Assembly (NCBI GenBank): GCA_963792875.1
Contig: CAWBXV010000009.1
Location: 1-64,000, forward strand
Length of the DNA stretch: 64,000 bases
Reading direction: 5' to 3'
From: JAHEGP01 sp963792875
Lineage (GTDB): Bacteria > Pseudomonadota > Gammaproteobacteria > Pseudomonadales > JAHEGP01
The notes under the pieces are model-generated. The model searched no databases and was not told the origin of the DNA. It saw only the letters and a list, made by a program, of their open reading frames with translations. Made by a program: the position numbers and the translations under genes. Numbering within the stretch: the stretch's first letter is position 1; each line of letters starts with the position of its first letter. Positions 28,153-36,407 of the stretch are shown in pieces.

Positions 28153-29004
28153 ATGCCCGCGATACCCCAGCACATCATCGACGACCTGCCGCCCGGCATC
28201 GGGCGCGTCACCGCGAGCCGGCCCCTGGCCGGCGGTGACACCTGCGCGGCGTGGCGCCTGGACACCCCGCGGGGCGCGTTCTTTCTCAAACTGCCGCCCG
28301 CCGGCGCAACCACCATGACCCAGGCGGAGTCGGTGGGACTGCGCGCGCTCGGGGCGACGCATACCGTGCGCGTGCCGCAGGTGCTGGCGGCCGGCGGCGG
28401 CTATCTGCTGCTGGAGCACATCGCCGCCGGCGCGCCCGCCGACGGCTACTGGTGCACGCTGGCCCGCCAGCTGGCGCGCCTGCACGGCATAGCGCAGCCG
28501 GGCTTCGGCTTCGTCCAGGACAACTACTGCGGCCGCTCGCAGCAGCCCAATCCGCCCATGTCCGACGGCTACCGCTTTTTTGCCGAGTGCCGCCTGCTGC
28601 TTCAGGCCGAACGCGCCGCCAGGCAGGGGCGGCTGCAGGCATGGCACCTGCGCGCGGTCGAGTCCATCTGCGCCCGGCTCGAGCAGCTGGTGCCGCCCCA
28701 GGACCCCGCCCTGCTGCACGGCGACCTGTGGTCCGGCAACCACTTTGCCGCAGCGGACGGCCAACCGGTGGTGGTGGACCCGGCCTGCTACTGGGGCTGG
28801 CCGGAGGCCGATCTGGCCATGATGGTGCTGTTCGGCCGCCCGCCCGCAGCGTTTTTTACCCGCTACCTGGAGCACCGCCCGCTGCCGGCGGGGTGGCAAC
28901 AGCGCTTCGAGCTGTATAATCTCTACCACCTGATGAACCACCTCAATCTGTTCGGCGACAGCTACCGGGCAGGCGTCGAGGATGTCCTGCGGCGCTTCGG
29001 CTAG
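28153..29004 (+). CDS. Fructosamine kinase family protein
   Basis: 283 residues with the aminoglycoside-phosphotransferase-like kinase fold. The N-lobe LAGGDTCAAWRLDTPRGAFF carries the ATP-binding strand with Lys in FLKLP, and the catalytic loop is LLHGDLWSGNHF (HGDxWxxN) followed by VVVDPACYWGWPEADLAMM (DPA, metal binding). FVQDNYCGRSQQPNPPM and the C-terminal LYNLYHLMNHLNLFGDSY are fructosamine-3-kinase family signatures. Bacterial members phosphorylate ketosamines or ribulosamines, so a protein-deglycation repair role is likely. It is divergent from the 5'-nucleotidase with 114 bases between. Confidence 0.88.
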   Translation: MPAIPQHIIDDLPPGIGRVTASRPLAGGDTCAAWRLDTPRGAFFLKLPPAGATTMTQAESVGLRALGATHTVRVPQVLAAGGGYLLLEHIAAGAPADGYWCTLARQLARLHGIAQPGFGFVQDNYCGRSQQPNPPMSDGYRFFAECRLLLQAERAARQGRLQAWHLRAVESICARLEQLVPPQDPALLHGDLWSGNHFAAADGQPVVVDPACYWGWPEADLAMMVLFGRPPAAFFTRYLEHRPLPAGWQQRFELYNLYHLMNHLNLFGDSYRAGVEDVLRRFG

Positions 29005-29162
29005 GGGCAGAGAGCGGCCAGGGCACCGCCCCGCCGCAAGCACCCGATGGAGACCCAGGCGCCCATCACCGGCGCCAGGGCGTCGCCGGCCGCCCCGGCG
29101 CAACCATCGGCGCAACACCCCGTGCGCCACAACACAATCAAGCGGAACAACGGACCGGAACC

Positions 29163-30233
29163 ATGGACAGGGTAACAGAAGCCCATATCGACCTCGGCGC
29201 GCTGCGCGACAATGCCCGGCTGGCAGGCTCCCTGGCGCCCGGCAGCCGGCTGCTGGCGGTGGTCAAAGCCAACGCCTACGGCCACGGCGCGCGCGAGGTG
29301 GCACATGCGCTGCACGGCATCGCCGACGCCTTCGCCGTCGCGCGCATCGACGAGGCCCGCAGCCTGCGGCGCGCTGGCATCGCCGCTCCGATCGTACTTC
29401 TGAGCGCACTCCCCGACGCCGCACAGCTGGTCGAATGCGCGCGGGAGCGGCTGGATATCGTGGTCCACGAAGCCACCACGCTGCGGCGCATCGCCGCGCA
29501 GCCGCTGCCCCGGCCCATCGGCGTGTGGCTGAAAATCGACACCGGCATGCATCGCCTGGGCATCCCGCCGGAGGCCGCGCCTGCGGCCTTCGCCACCCTC
29601 AGCGCGCTGCCCTGGGTCAGTCAGGTGACGCTGATGAGCCACTTCGCCAGCGCCGATGACGAACACAGCGCGGCGACCGATGCGCAGCTGGCGTGCTTCG
29701 ACGCCTGCACCGAAGGCCTGGATGCCCCGGTCAGCCTGGCCAACTCGGCGGCCATTCTGTGCCGCCCCGACAGCCACCGCGAGTGGATCCGCCCCGGCAT
29801 CATGCTCTATGGCGCCAATCCACTGCCAGACCGGCAGCCCTTGCGGCCGGTGATGACGCTGTGCTCCAGCCTGCTGGCGGTGCGCGCGATCGAAGCCGGC
29901 GCCAGCGTGGGCTACAACGGCAGCTGGACCAGCACGCGCAGGGCCCTGATCGGCACGGTGGCTGCCGGCTACGGCGACGGCTATCCCCGCCATGCGCCCA
30001 GCGGCACCCCGGTACTGGTCAACGGGCAGCGCGTGCCGCTGGTGGGCAGGGTCTCGATGGACATGATCACCGTGGACCTGAGCGACCAGCCCGCAGCCGC
30101 GGCCGGCGATCCCGTCGAGCTGTGGGGCGCGGCGCTGCCCGTCGAGGAGATCGCCCGCTGCGCCGGCACCATCTCCTACGAGCTGCTGACCCGCGTCACG
30201 GAGCGGCCTCGCCGCATCTACCGGGACCGCTGA
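29163..30233 (+). CDS. alr: Alanine racemase
   Basis: 356 residues. Makes D-alanine for peptidoglycan. The PLP-binding Lys is in AVVKANAYGHG near residue 35; the second catalytic base, Tyr, is in VGYNGSWTS around 243-250. Other family blocks are VWLKIDTGMHRLG, VTLMSHFASADDEH, ANSAAILC, RPGIMLYGANP, GYGDGYPRHAPSG and GRVSMDMITVDLS. Length and motifs are complete. About 158 bases after the fructosamine kinase, followed by a lytic transglycosylase gene, so two cell-wall genes are adjacent. Confidence 0.96.
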   Translation: MDRVTEAHIDLGALRDNARLAGSLAPGSRLLAVVKANAYGHGAREVAHALHGIADAFAVARIDEARSLRRAGIAAPIVLLSALPDAAQLVECARERLDIVVHEATTLRRIAAQPLPRPIGVWLKIDTGMHRLGIPPEAAPAAFATLSALPWVSQVTLMSHFASADDEHSAATDAQLACFDACTEGLDAPVSLANSAAILCRPDSHREWIRPGIMLYGANPLPDRQPLRPVMTLCSSLLAVRAIEAGASVGYNGSWTSTRRALIGTVAAGYGDGYPRHAPSGTPVLVNGQRVPLVGRVSMDMITVDLSDQPAAAAGDPVELWGAALPVEEIARCAGTISYELLTRVTERPRRIYRDR

Positions 30234-30417
30234 CCGCCCTCAGCGGCGGCGGGCGGCGCCCGCCGCCGCTGCGCAGAGTGTCGATTTTTCCACACTGCGC
30301 CGGTAACTATTTACACAGACTGCGTGCGCCCCCGCAAGATACTCTGCCTCCACTGTTCGCCAAGCCCCTGCGACGCGAGTGACCGACCATGAACTGGCCA
30401 AGTGGAGACCACCGTAG

Positions 30418-31023
30418 ATGATCAGACGCCTGACGCTCCTCGTTGCATGCACGCTGATGACCACCGCTCTGGCAATGCAGCCGGACACGCGCCAGGCTCT
30501 CCCCCACCGCCACCCGATCACCCTGCCGCTGGCCGCGGACACCACACCCCGCTGGGAGGACACCCTGCACGCCTTCGCGCTGGAGCTGCAGCGCGCCTAT
30601 CAACTGGACGAGGCGGTCGCGACCGCCTTCTCCCGGTGGATCCTGGATGCCGGCGACATGTACGCCGTGCCGCCGGGATTGCTGGCAGCCCTGATCAACA
30701 CCGAATCGCATTTCCGCACGCGCGCCGTGTCCTGGGCCAACGCCGTGGGCCCGGCGCAGGTGATCCCCACGGTGTGGCAGGGACACTGTCCCGGCGACCT
30801 CACCGAACCGGGCAACAACATCATCTGCGGCGCCTACGTCCTGCGCCGCTACTACGAGCGCTTCTGCGGCGGCGAAAACTGGTATTGCGCCCTCGAGTAT
30901 TATCACACCGGCCCGGGCAACATGGCCGCGAAAGAGTCCTATGCGCAGACCCGCGCCGACTACGTGGCAAAGGTCAGCGGCAACCTGCAGCGCCTGACCG
31001 ACGACGGCGTGGCCATGCTGTAG
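30418..31023 (+). CDS. Secreted lytic transglycosylase (SLT domain)
   Basis: 201 residues with an N-terminal signal peptide (MIRRLTLLVACTLMTTALAM). The SLT domain starts near residue 80: AVPPGLLAALINTESHFRTR contains the catalytic Glu in the usual E-S-x-F context, followed by SWANAVGPAQVIPTVWQG (the GLMQ-type block), NIICGAYVLRRYYERF and CALEYYHTGPGN. It would cleave murein glycans in the periplasm, making anhydromuropeptides. The ATG at 30418 has GGAGA upstream. It is shorter than the major Slt/Mlt enzymes and looks like a single-domain accessory enzyme. Confidence 0.85.
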   Translation: MIRRLTLLVACTLMTTALAMQPDTRQALPHRHPITLPLAADTTPRWEDTLHAFALELQRAYQLDEAVATAFSRWILDAGDMYAVPPGLLAALINTESHFRTRAVSWANAVGPAQVIPTVWQGHCPGDLTEPGNNIICGAYVLRRYYERFCGGENWYCALEYYHTGPGNMAAKESYAQTRADYVAKVSGNLQRLTDDGVAML

Positions 31024-31470
31024 ACTGCACCGCGGCACCACCCGGGGCGGCACTGGCCAAGCCGCCCCGGCGCCCGCATCCGGCGCCACAGACCAGCCAC
31101 CGGCCGCCGCATCCCGCGCCGGCTGCCGCTCACCACTGCGCCAACGCTGCCGCCCCACCCGGCAGCGAGGCGGGCCGCGACCGCCTGATGCCGCGAGCCC
31201 GGGCTCCGGCCCGCCCGTGCAGGGCACCCGCGCTGGTCTAGCGCCCCCCGCACCACCGGGCACGGTGGCGTTCAGCGGCGGTTCAGGCTGCTGCCCTTAC
31301 CCTGGCGGCAGCGACGCTGGTTGACACCGGATCAGAGCACGCGCCGGGACCCGGCCACCATGATGAGAGGACAGCGGCACGCAGCGCAGTCAGCCTCCGC
31401 GGCATCCGATCGGGCAGGCCGCCGCCTGCTGGTGTACCCTATGCTTTTGGCCCGCAGGAGTTCCACACGT
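31024..31470. other. 447-base gap with strong hairpin
   Basis: No convincing gene in either strand. Just after the transglycosylase stop, CCGGGGCGG (31042-31050) pairs perfectly with CCGCCCCGG (31062-31070) around an 11-base loop. It may be a terminator, though no T run follows. The rest is low-complexity GC-rich sequence up to the PepSY gene promoter region. Confidence 0.45.
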
Positions 31471-31758
31471 ATGCTACGGCTCGCTTTCGGCTTCGCTCTG
31501 GCCCTGCTGCTGGCTTCGCCCTGCGGCGCAAGCCGGGCGGCCGCCAGCGGCGGCGCGGCCGAGGCGCGGGTCGCGCTGCAGCTGGCTCAGGCCGCGCGGA
31601 ATGAACGGGAGGCCGCACAGCTGGCCGCCCGCCAGCACGGCGGCAAGGTGCTGCGGGTACAGCGTCAGGGCAGCAACTACGAAGTGCGCCTGCTGATGCC
31701 CGACGGGCGGGTCCGGCACGTGGTGATCCCAGGCAGCACGCAGGCGGGCCGGAGCTGA
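31471..31758 (+). CDS. PepSY-domain periplasmic protein
   Basis: 95 residues from ATG 31471 (AGGAG ten bases before). MLRLAFGFALALLLASPCGA is a signal peptide. The mature part, ARQHGGKVLRVQRQGSNYEV then RLLMPDGRVRHVVI, is a single PepSY-like unit. Small PepSY proteins placed before PhoP/PhoQ-type two-component genes are common in this group and may influence the sensor or bind exported proteins. An upstream in-frame ATG at 31441 would place basic residues before the signal. A 35-base gap leads to the response regulator, so it is probably co-transcribed. Confidence 0.75.
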   Translation: MLRLAFGFALALLLASPCGASRAAASGGAAEARVALQLAQAARNEREAAQLAARQHGGKVLRVQRQGSNYEVRLLMPDGRVRHVVIPGSTQAGRS

Positions 31759-31793
31759 AGCCCCCCCCACAGTGGACCGAGCGGCACCCGAAC

Positions 31794-32465
31794 ATGCGCA
31801 TACTGGTAGTGGAAGACGAACAGGCCCTGCGGGACCAGTTGAAGAGCGGGCTGACCCGAGAGGGCTTCGCCGTCGACGTGGCGGCCGACGGCAGGGAGGG
31901 GCTGCACTGCGGCAGCGAGGTCCCCTATGACCTCGCCGTCATCGATCTGGGGCTGCCCGCGCTCTCGGGCATCGAGCTCATCACCCGGCTGCGGCGGCAG
32001 GGCCGACGCTTTCCCATCCTCATCCTCACCGCCCGCGGCGACTGGCAGGACAAGGTGATCGGGCTCGAGGCCGGCGCGGACGACTACCTGACCAAGCCCT
32101 TTCACTTCGCGGAGCTGCATGCCCGCGTCAACGCGCTGCTGCGGCGTGCGGCCGGACACGCCTCGGCCGAACTGCGGTTCGGCCCGCTGTGCATCGATAC
32201 CAACCGCAAGACCGTGTCCCTCCACGCCGAGCCGCTCGAGCTGACCGGCTACGAGTACCGCACGCTGGAATACCTCGCCCTGCACGCTGGCGCCACGGTG
32301 TCCAAGACCGATCTCACTGAGGCCCTGTACGAGCAGGACTTCGACCGCGACAGCAACGTCATCGAGGTCTTCGTCGCGCGCCTGCGCCGCAAGCTGGACC
32401 CGGACGGCACGCTCAAGCCCATCGCCACGCTGCGTGGCCAGGGCTATCGCTTCGAGCTGACGTGA
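31794..32465 (+). CDS. PhoP-like response regulator (OmpR family)
   Basis: 223 residues. Receiver domain with acidic pocket VVEDE, phospho-acceptor Asp in YDLAVIDLGLPALSGIE (about 52), Thr in ILTARG and Lys in YLTKPFHF. The C-terminal winged-helix DNA-binding domain has LTGYEYRTLEYLALHAG and VFVARLRRKLDPDG. The sequence is closest to PhoP-type regulators by eye. Its stop overlaps the kinase GTG start (GTGA), a tight translational coupling. Genes in the regulon cannot be read from the window. Confidence 0.92.
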   Translation: MRILVVEDEQALRDQLKSGLTREGFAVDVAADGREGLHCGSEVPYDLAVIDLGLPALSGIELITRLRRQGRRFPILILTARGDWQDKVIGLEAGADDYLTKPFHFAELHARVNALLRRAAGHASAELRFGPLCIDTNRKTVSLHAEPLELTGYEYRTLEYLALHAGATVSKTDLTEALYEQDFDRDSNVIEVFVARLRRKLDPDGTLKPIATLRGQGYRFELT

Positions 32466-33853
32466 AGCGCTGGCGCCCGGCCCCGCCCCGCTCGCTGCTG
32501 GGCCGGCTGACGCTGGCCAGTCTGTGCGTGCTGCCCGCGGTGCTCGGCGGCGCCGGCGCCATCCTCGACCGCGCCTACCTGGACAGTCTGCTGGCAGGAG
32601 AGGACGAGCGCCTGCGCCTGCACGTGTTCATGATATTGGGCGAGATCGACCTCAAAGGCGGCGTGCCGGCGGCGCCGGAGGCCTTCGGCGAACCCCGGCT
32701 CAACCAGCAGGAGTCCGGGCTCTATGCCTACCTGCTGGACGAGGGCGGCACCGAGCTCTGGCGCTCGCCCTCAGCCGCCCTGCAGCCGCCACTGGGCGCG
32801 CCGGAGGCCCGCCACTGGCGCAGCGCGCCTGACCGCGACGCGGCCAGCTTCGCGTACCGGCGGCGGCAGGGGCTGCTGAGCCTGTTCTATCCCGTGATCT
32901 GGGAGCGCGACAGCGGCGGGGACCTGCGCCTCGGGGTACTGGTCGAGCGCGACGACGCCCAGATGGTCGCCGCGCTGGGCGCTTATCGCCGCACGCTGTG
33001 GCAATGGCTGGGCCTGCTCGGCGGGGCGCTGGTGGCCTGCCAGCTGCTGGTGCTGCGCTGGGCGCTGACGCCACTGCGCCAGCTGGCCCGCGATCTCTCC
33101 GAGCTGGAACGGGGCCAGTCCGGTCAGCTGGGGGGCGACTACCCCCGGGAAATCGCGCCGCTGACCACCAACCTGAACCTGGTGCTGCAGAGCGAACGCG
33201 AGCAGCGGGAACGCTATCGCAACACGCTGGGCGATCTGGCCCACAGCCTGAAGACGCCGCTGGCGATCCTGCAGGGGCTGCAGGATGGCGGCGACTTGAG
33301 CCCGGCAGCCGCCGACCCGCTGGAGCGCATGGCGGCGATCATCGATCACCAGTTGCAGCGGGCCACGCGCGCCATGGCGCATCGCCTGGCCGATGCCGTG
33401 CCCATCGGCACCACCGCCGCGCGCCTGCTCGCCACCCTGGGCAAGGTGTACCGGGACAATCCCCGCCAGGCGACGCTGGTGGACCGCCAGCGCGCCGTGT
33501 TCCGCGGCGATGAGCGCGACCTCATGGAAATGCTGGGCAACGTGCTGGACAACGCCTTCAAGTACAGCCGCCGTGAACTCCGCGTCGAGCTGGCGGCGAC
33601 CGGCCAGGGCATCGACATCGCGGTCCACGACGACGGCCCCGGCATAGCCGACGCGCAGCGGCGGCTCATCGTGCAGCGGGGCCAGCGCGGCGACACCCGC
33701 CGGGAGGGCCAGGGCATCGGCCTTGCCGTAGCCCTGGACATCGCGGAGGCCTATGGCGGCAGGCTGACCATCGATGACTCACCCCTGCTGGGGGGCGCCC
33801 TGGTGCGGCTGCAATTTGCGCAAACGCCGGCGCCCACTGCCGCCACGGCGTGA
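32462..33853 (+). CDS. PhoQ-like sensor histidine kinase
   Basis: 463 residues from GTG 32462. Two membrane segments (about 14-36 and 175-198) flank a periplasmic sensor domain with an acidic stretch, as in PhoQ. HAMP-like LRQLARDLSELERGQSGQL follows. The H-box is GDLAHSLKTPLAILQ (phospho-His), N-box NVLDNAFKYSRRELRVEL, G1 HDDGPGIAD and G2 QGIGLAVALDIAEAYGG. PhoQ proteins sense low Mg2+ and cationic peptides; here the signal is inferred only from similarity. Pairs with the response regulator overlapping upstream. Confidence 0.92.
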   Translation: MKRWRPAPPRSLLGRLTLASLCVLPAVLGGAGAILDRAYLDSLLAGEDERLRLHVFMILGEIDLKGGVPAAPEAFGEPRLNQQESGLYAYLLDEGGTELWRSPSAALQPPLGAPEARHWRSAPDRDAASFAYRRRQGLLSLFYPVIWERDSGGDLRLGVLVERDDAQMVAALGAYRRTLWQWLGLLGGALVACQLLVLRWALTPLRQLARDLSELERGQSGQLGGDYPREIAPLTTNLNLVLQSEREQRERYRNTLGDLAHSLKTPLAILQGLQDGGDLSPAAADPLERMAAIIDHQLQRATRAMAHRLADAVPIGTTAARLLATLGKVYRDNPRQATLVDRQRAVFRGDERDLMEMLGNVLDNAFKYSRRELRVELAATGQGIDIAVHDDGPGIADAQRRLIVQRGQRGDTRREGQGIGLAVALDIAEAYGGRLTIDDSPLLGGALVRLQFAQTPAPTAATA

Positions 33854-33938
33854 ACCCGCGCAGTGCGCTGACCCGGCGCCGCGCCGCCGCACCGGGCACA
33901 GCGGCAGCGGCCGAACTACCGCAGACCGCTGCCGGGCG

Positions 33939-34235
33939 TCACTGCCCGGTCGCGGGGCACTCGCCTTCCGTCCAGCGCTGCACGCCAGCGCCCTCGGCGC
34001 CGCAGACGTTGCCGTAGGTCTTGCCATCGCAGCCGCACACCGGCCTCCAGTCCATCGTGCAGATGCGCCCGGGGTCGACCTTGGCCGGGTCGATACAAGC
34101 GCCCTCGCCGCCGCTCGCCTGATCGGCAGGGCTCGCCACCGCCGGGGGATCGCCGGCCGGCGCCGTGGTAACCGCGTCTTGGCCGCAGCCTGCCAGCAGC
34201 AGCAGGGATACCAAAAGGACTGATAAGCTCTTCAT
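33939..34235 (-). CDS. Kazal-type serine protease inhibitor lipoprotein
   Basis: 98 residues from ATG 34235 (GGAGA before it). MKSLSVLLVSLLLLAGCGQD is a lipoprotein signal with lipobox LLAGC, so the protein is probably membrane anchored. After a Pro/Ala linker come six Cys in Kazal order: ACID, GRICTMDWRPVCGCDGKTYG, NVCGAEGAG and TEGEC, with the typical PVCGxDGxTYxNxC core. Kazal domains block serine proteases by a standard mechanism; bacterial ones are uncommon and may guard against predator, host or own secreted proteases. It is convergent with the PhoQ-like gene (85-base gap). Confidence 0.85.
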   Translation of the reverse strand: MKSLSVLLVSLLLLAGCGQDAVTTAPAGDPPAVASPADQASGGEGACIDPAKVDPGRICTMDWRPVCGCDGKTYGNVCGAEGAGVQRWTEGECPATGQ

Positions 34236-34635
34236 GCCGAAGTCTCCGCAAGGTTTGTCCAAGCCGCCCACATTACCCGCAATGGCGCCTGAAGACAAAG
34301 CCCCGGACGCCGAACCGGGGGCGCCGCGCCGGCGGCATCGGGCACGCTGCCCCACCTGCTTGCCTGGCGCGGCGGACACCATCGCGCGGGTGGACTTCCG
34401 GGGCGGGAGGCTCTATTCTGCCCTTGCGCTGGGCCTGCCTGCGCCGGTCCGCAGTGCCCATTGACAACCACGGGCGGAGCGGACCGCGGCGCCTGACGGC
34501 AGGCACTGCCGTTGACTGTCTGGCGACGGTCAGGGGCGCGCCACCATCGATCATCGACCGGCGCCACGCTCCGGCCGCTTCTGCCCCCACTAGCCGCGGC
34601 CAGCCACGGCGCCGACTGCTCAGGTAACCACACCC
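34236..34635. other. 400-base gap before HIT gene
   Basis: Separates the Kazal lipoprotein and HIT genes, which diverge. It must hold both promoters. Short open frames here have no family features and follow the GC-rich background. I see no clear terminator, RNA or repeat. Confidence 0.4.
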
Positions 34636-35061
34636 ATGGCGACCATTTTCACCCGCATCATCCAAGGCGACATACCCGGGACCTTCGTGTGGCGCGACGA
34701 CCTCTGCGTCGCCTTCCTGTCGATCAACCCGATGGCCTTCGGCCACACCCTGGTGGTACCCGTCGCAGAGGTGGATCACTGGGTCGATGCCCCGGCGGAG
34801 CTCACGCGCCATCTGTTCGAGGTGACCCGCATCATCGGCCAGGCCCAGCGCGCAGCCTTTCAGCCCGAGCGCGTGGGCGTGATTATCGCCGGCTACGAAG
34901 TGCCCCACGCCCACATTCACGTGATCCCTACCAACACCATGGGCGAGCTGTCCTTCGCTGCCGCCGCCGCGTCGGTGGAGCGCAGCGAACTCCAGCGCGC
35001 CGCACAGGCCCTGCGGGCCGCGCTGCGCGCAGCCGGGCACAGTGACGGCGTGAGCGAGTGA
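34636..35061 (+). CDS. HIT-family nucleotide hydrolase
   Basis: 141 residues. IFTRIIQGDIPGTFVWRDDL, SINPMAFGHTLVVPVAEVDH and the histidine triad PHAHIHVIPTN (His-x-His-x-His) are complete. HIT proteins of this type hydrolyse nucleoside phosphoramidates or dinucleotides; the exact substrate is unknown. The Trp/Asp-rich region after the triad and the Ala-rich C-terminus are ordinary. Its TGA overlaps the next gene's ATG by one base (TGATG), so coupling with the esterase-like gene is likely. Confidence 0.9.
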   Translation: MATIFTRIIQGDIPGTFVWRDDLCVAFLSINPMAFGHTLVVPVAEVDHWVDAPAELTRHLFEVTRIIGQAQRAAFQPERVGVIIAGYEVPHAHIHVIPTNTMGELSFAAAAASVERSELQRAAQALRAALRAAGHSDGVSE

Positions 35062-36281
35062 TGACACTGACCGACCCCCTGCAGCTCGGCTTCGACCCCG
35101 CGCGCCTGCGCCGGATCGACGCGCACTTTCAGCGCTACGTCGACGCCGGTCGGCTCGCGGGATGGCAGGTGCTGGTCAGCCGGCGCGGCCAGCTGGCGCA
35201 CGCCTCGCATGCCGGCGTGCGCGACCTCGATGCGGGTATACCGTTCGGCGACGACGCCGTGGTGCGGCTGTTCTCGATGACCAAGCCGGTGACGTCGGTG
35301 GCGGCGATGATGCTCTACGAACAGGGCGCGTTCGAGCTGCGCGACCCCGTCGCCAGGTTCATTCCCGCCTTCGCCGACGCCCGCGTGCTGACCGGAGGCA
35401 GCGCCCTCAAGCCAGCCACCGAAGCCCTGCGGGAGCCCATCCGCATCTGGCATCTGCTCACCCACAGCGCCGGGCTGACCTACGGCTTTCACCACCAGGA
35501 CGTCACCGACGCGCTCTACCGGCAGGCCGGGTTCGAATTCGGGCCGCGGGCGGGAGCGGACCTGGCCGACTGCTGCGAGGGCTGGGCCGCGCTCCCGCTC
35601 GCGTTCCAGCCCGGCAGCGAGTGGCTCTACGGCGTCGCCACCGACGTGCTGGGCCGGGTGATCGAGGTGGCATCGGGCATGCCGCTCGACGCCTTCTTCA
35701 GCGAGCACATCTTCGGCCCGCTCGGCATGCACGACACCGGGTTCTGGGTTCGCGAGGAGTTGCAGCCCCGCATGGCGCGCCTCTACAGCCCGCATCCGGA
35801 GACCGGCAAGGCCGTCCCCAGCCCGCTGGAGGCCTGGGACACTGAGCGGCCGCGCTTTCTGTCCGGGGGCGGCGGGCTGTGGGGCACGGCAGCCGACTAC
35901 CTGCGCTTCTGCCACTGCCTCCTCAACCGGGGCGAGCTCGAAGGCGTCCGCCTGCTGGGCTCCCGCACCGTCGACTACATGACGCGCAACCAGCTGCCCC
36001 AGGGCGCCGACCTGGCCGCCTTCGGCCGACCGCTGTTCTCCGAGACGAGCTACGAGGGCGTCGGCTTCGGGCTCGGCTTCTCGGTGATGGTCGACCCGGC
36101 CCGCAACAAGACGCTGTGTTCTGCCGGCGAATACGCCTGGGGGGGCGCGGCGAGCACCACGTTCTGGTGCGATCCCGTCGAGCAGATCGCCGTGGTGTTC
36201 CTCACCCAGCTGCTCCCCTCGAGCACCTATCCGATCCGCACGCAGCTCAAGCAGCTCGTCTACCAGGCGCTGGTCGACTGA
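35061..36281 (+). CDS. Serine hydrolase, class C beta-lactamase-like / family VIII esterase
   Basis: 406 residues from ATG 35061 (a GTG at 35058 is in frame). The active-site Ser-x-x-Lys is LFSMTKPVTSVAAMMLYEQG near residue 75. LTHSAGLTYGFHH, a Tyr in WLYGVATDVLGRVIEVASG, and AWGGAASTTFWCDPVEQIAV near the C-terminus are usual for the serine beta-lactamase-like superfamily (Pfam Beta-lactamase). With W-x-G in place of the KTG box, it looks more like a family VIII carboxylesterase than a true beta-lactamase. No signal peptide, so it is probably cytoplasmic. Substrate not known. Coupled to the HIT gene. Confidence 0.85.
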   Translation: MTLTDPLQLGFDPARLRRIDAHFQRYVDAGRLAGWQVLVSRRGQLAHASHAGVRDLDAGIPFGDDAVVRLFSMTKPVTSVAAMMLYEQGAFELRDPVARFIPAFADARVLTGGSALKPATEALREPIRIWHLLTHSAGLTYGFHHQDVTDALYRQAGFEFGPRAGADLADCCEGWAALPLAFQPGSEWLYGVATDVLGRVIEVASGMPLDAFFSEHIFGPLGMHDTGFWVREELQPRMARLYSPHPETGKAVPSPLEAWDTERPRFLSGGGGLWGTAADYLRFCHCLLNRGELEGVRLLGSRTVDYMTRNQLPQGADLAAFGRPLFSETSYEGVGFGLGFSVMVDPARNKTLCSAGEYAWGGAASTTFWCDPVEQIAVVFLTQLLPSSTYPIRTQLKQLVYQALVD

Positions 36282-36407
36282 GGAGCGCCGGTAAAGCCTC
36301 AGCCGCGGGCGGCCTCCCAGACCATCGCCGCCGCAACGGCAGTCCCGCAACCCGCGCCTGGCCCTGCGGCCATCGCGCCCCGGCACGGCGGCGCCCCGGG
36401 CGCGCTC

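Noticed and set aside
28039..29130. Upstream extension of the 5'-nucleotidase frame
   Set aside because: Runs antisense to the fructosamine kinase gene; family similarity begins only at the ATG at 28038.
35061..36281. True beta-lactamase resistance gene
   Set aside because: No signal peptide and no KTG box; the W-G-G pattern suggests a family VIII esterase or other hydrolase.
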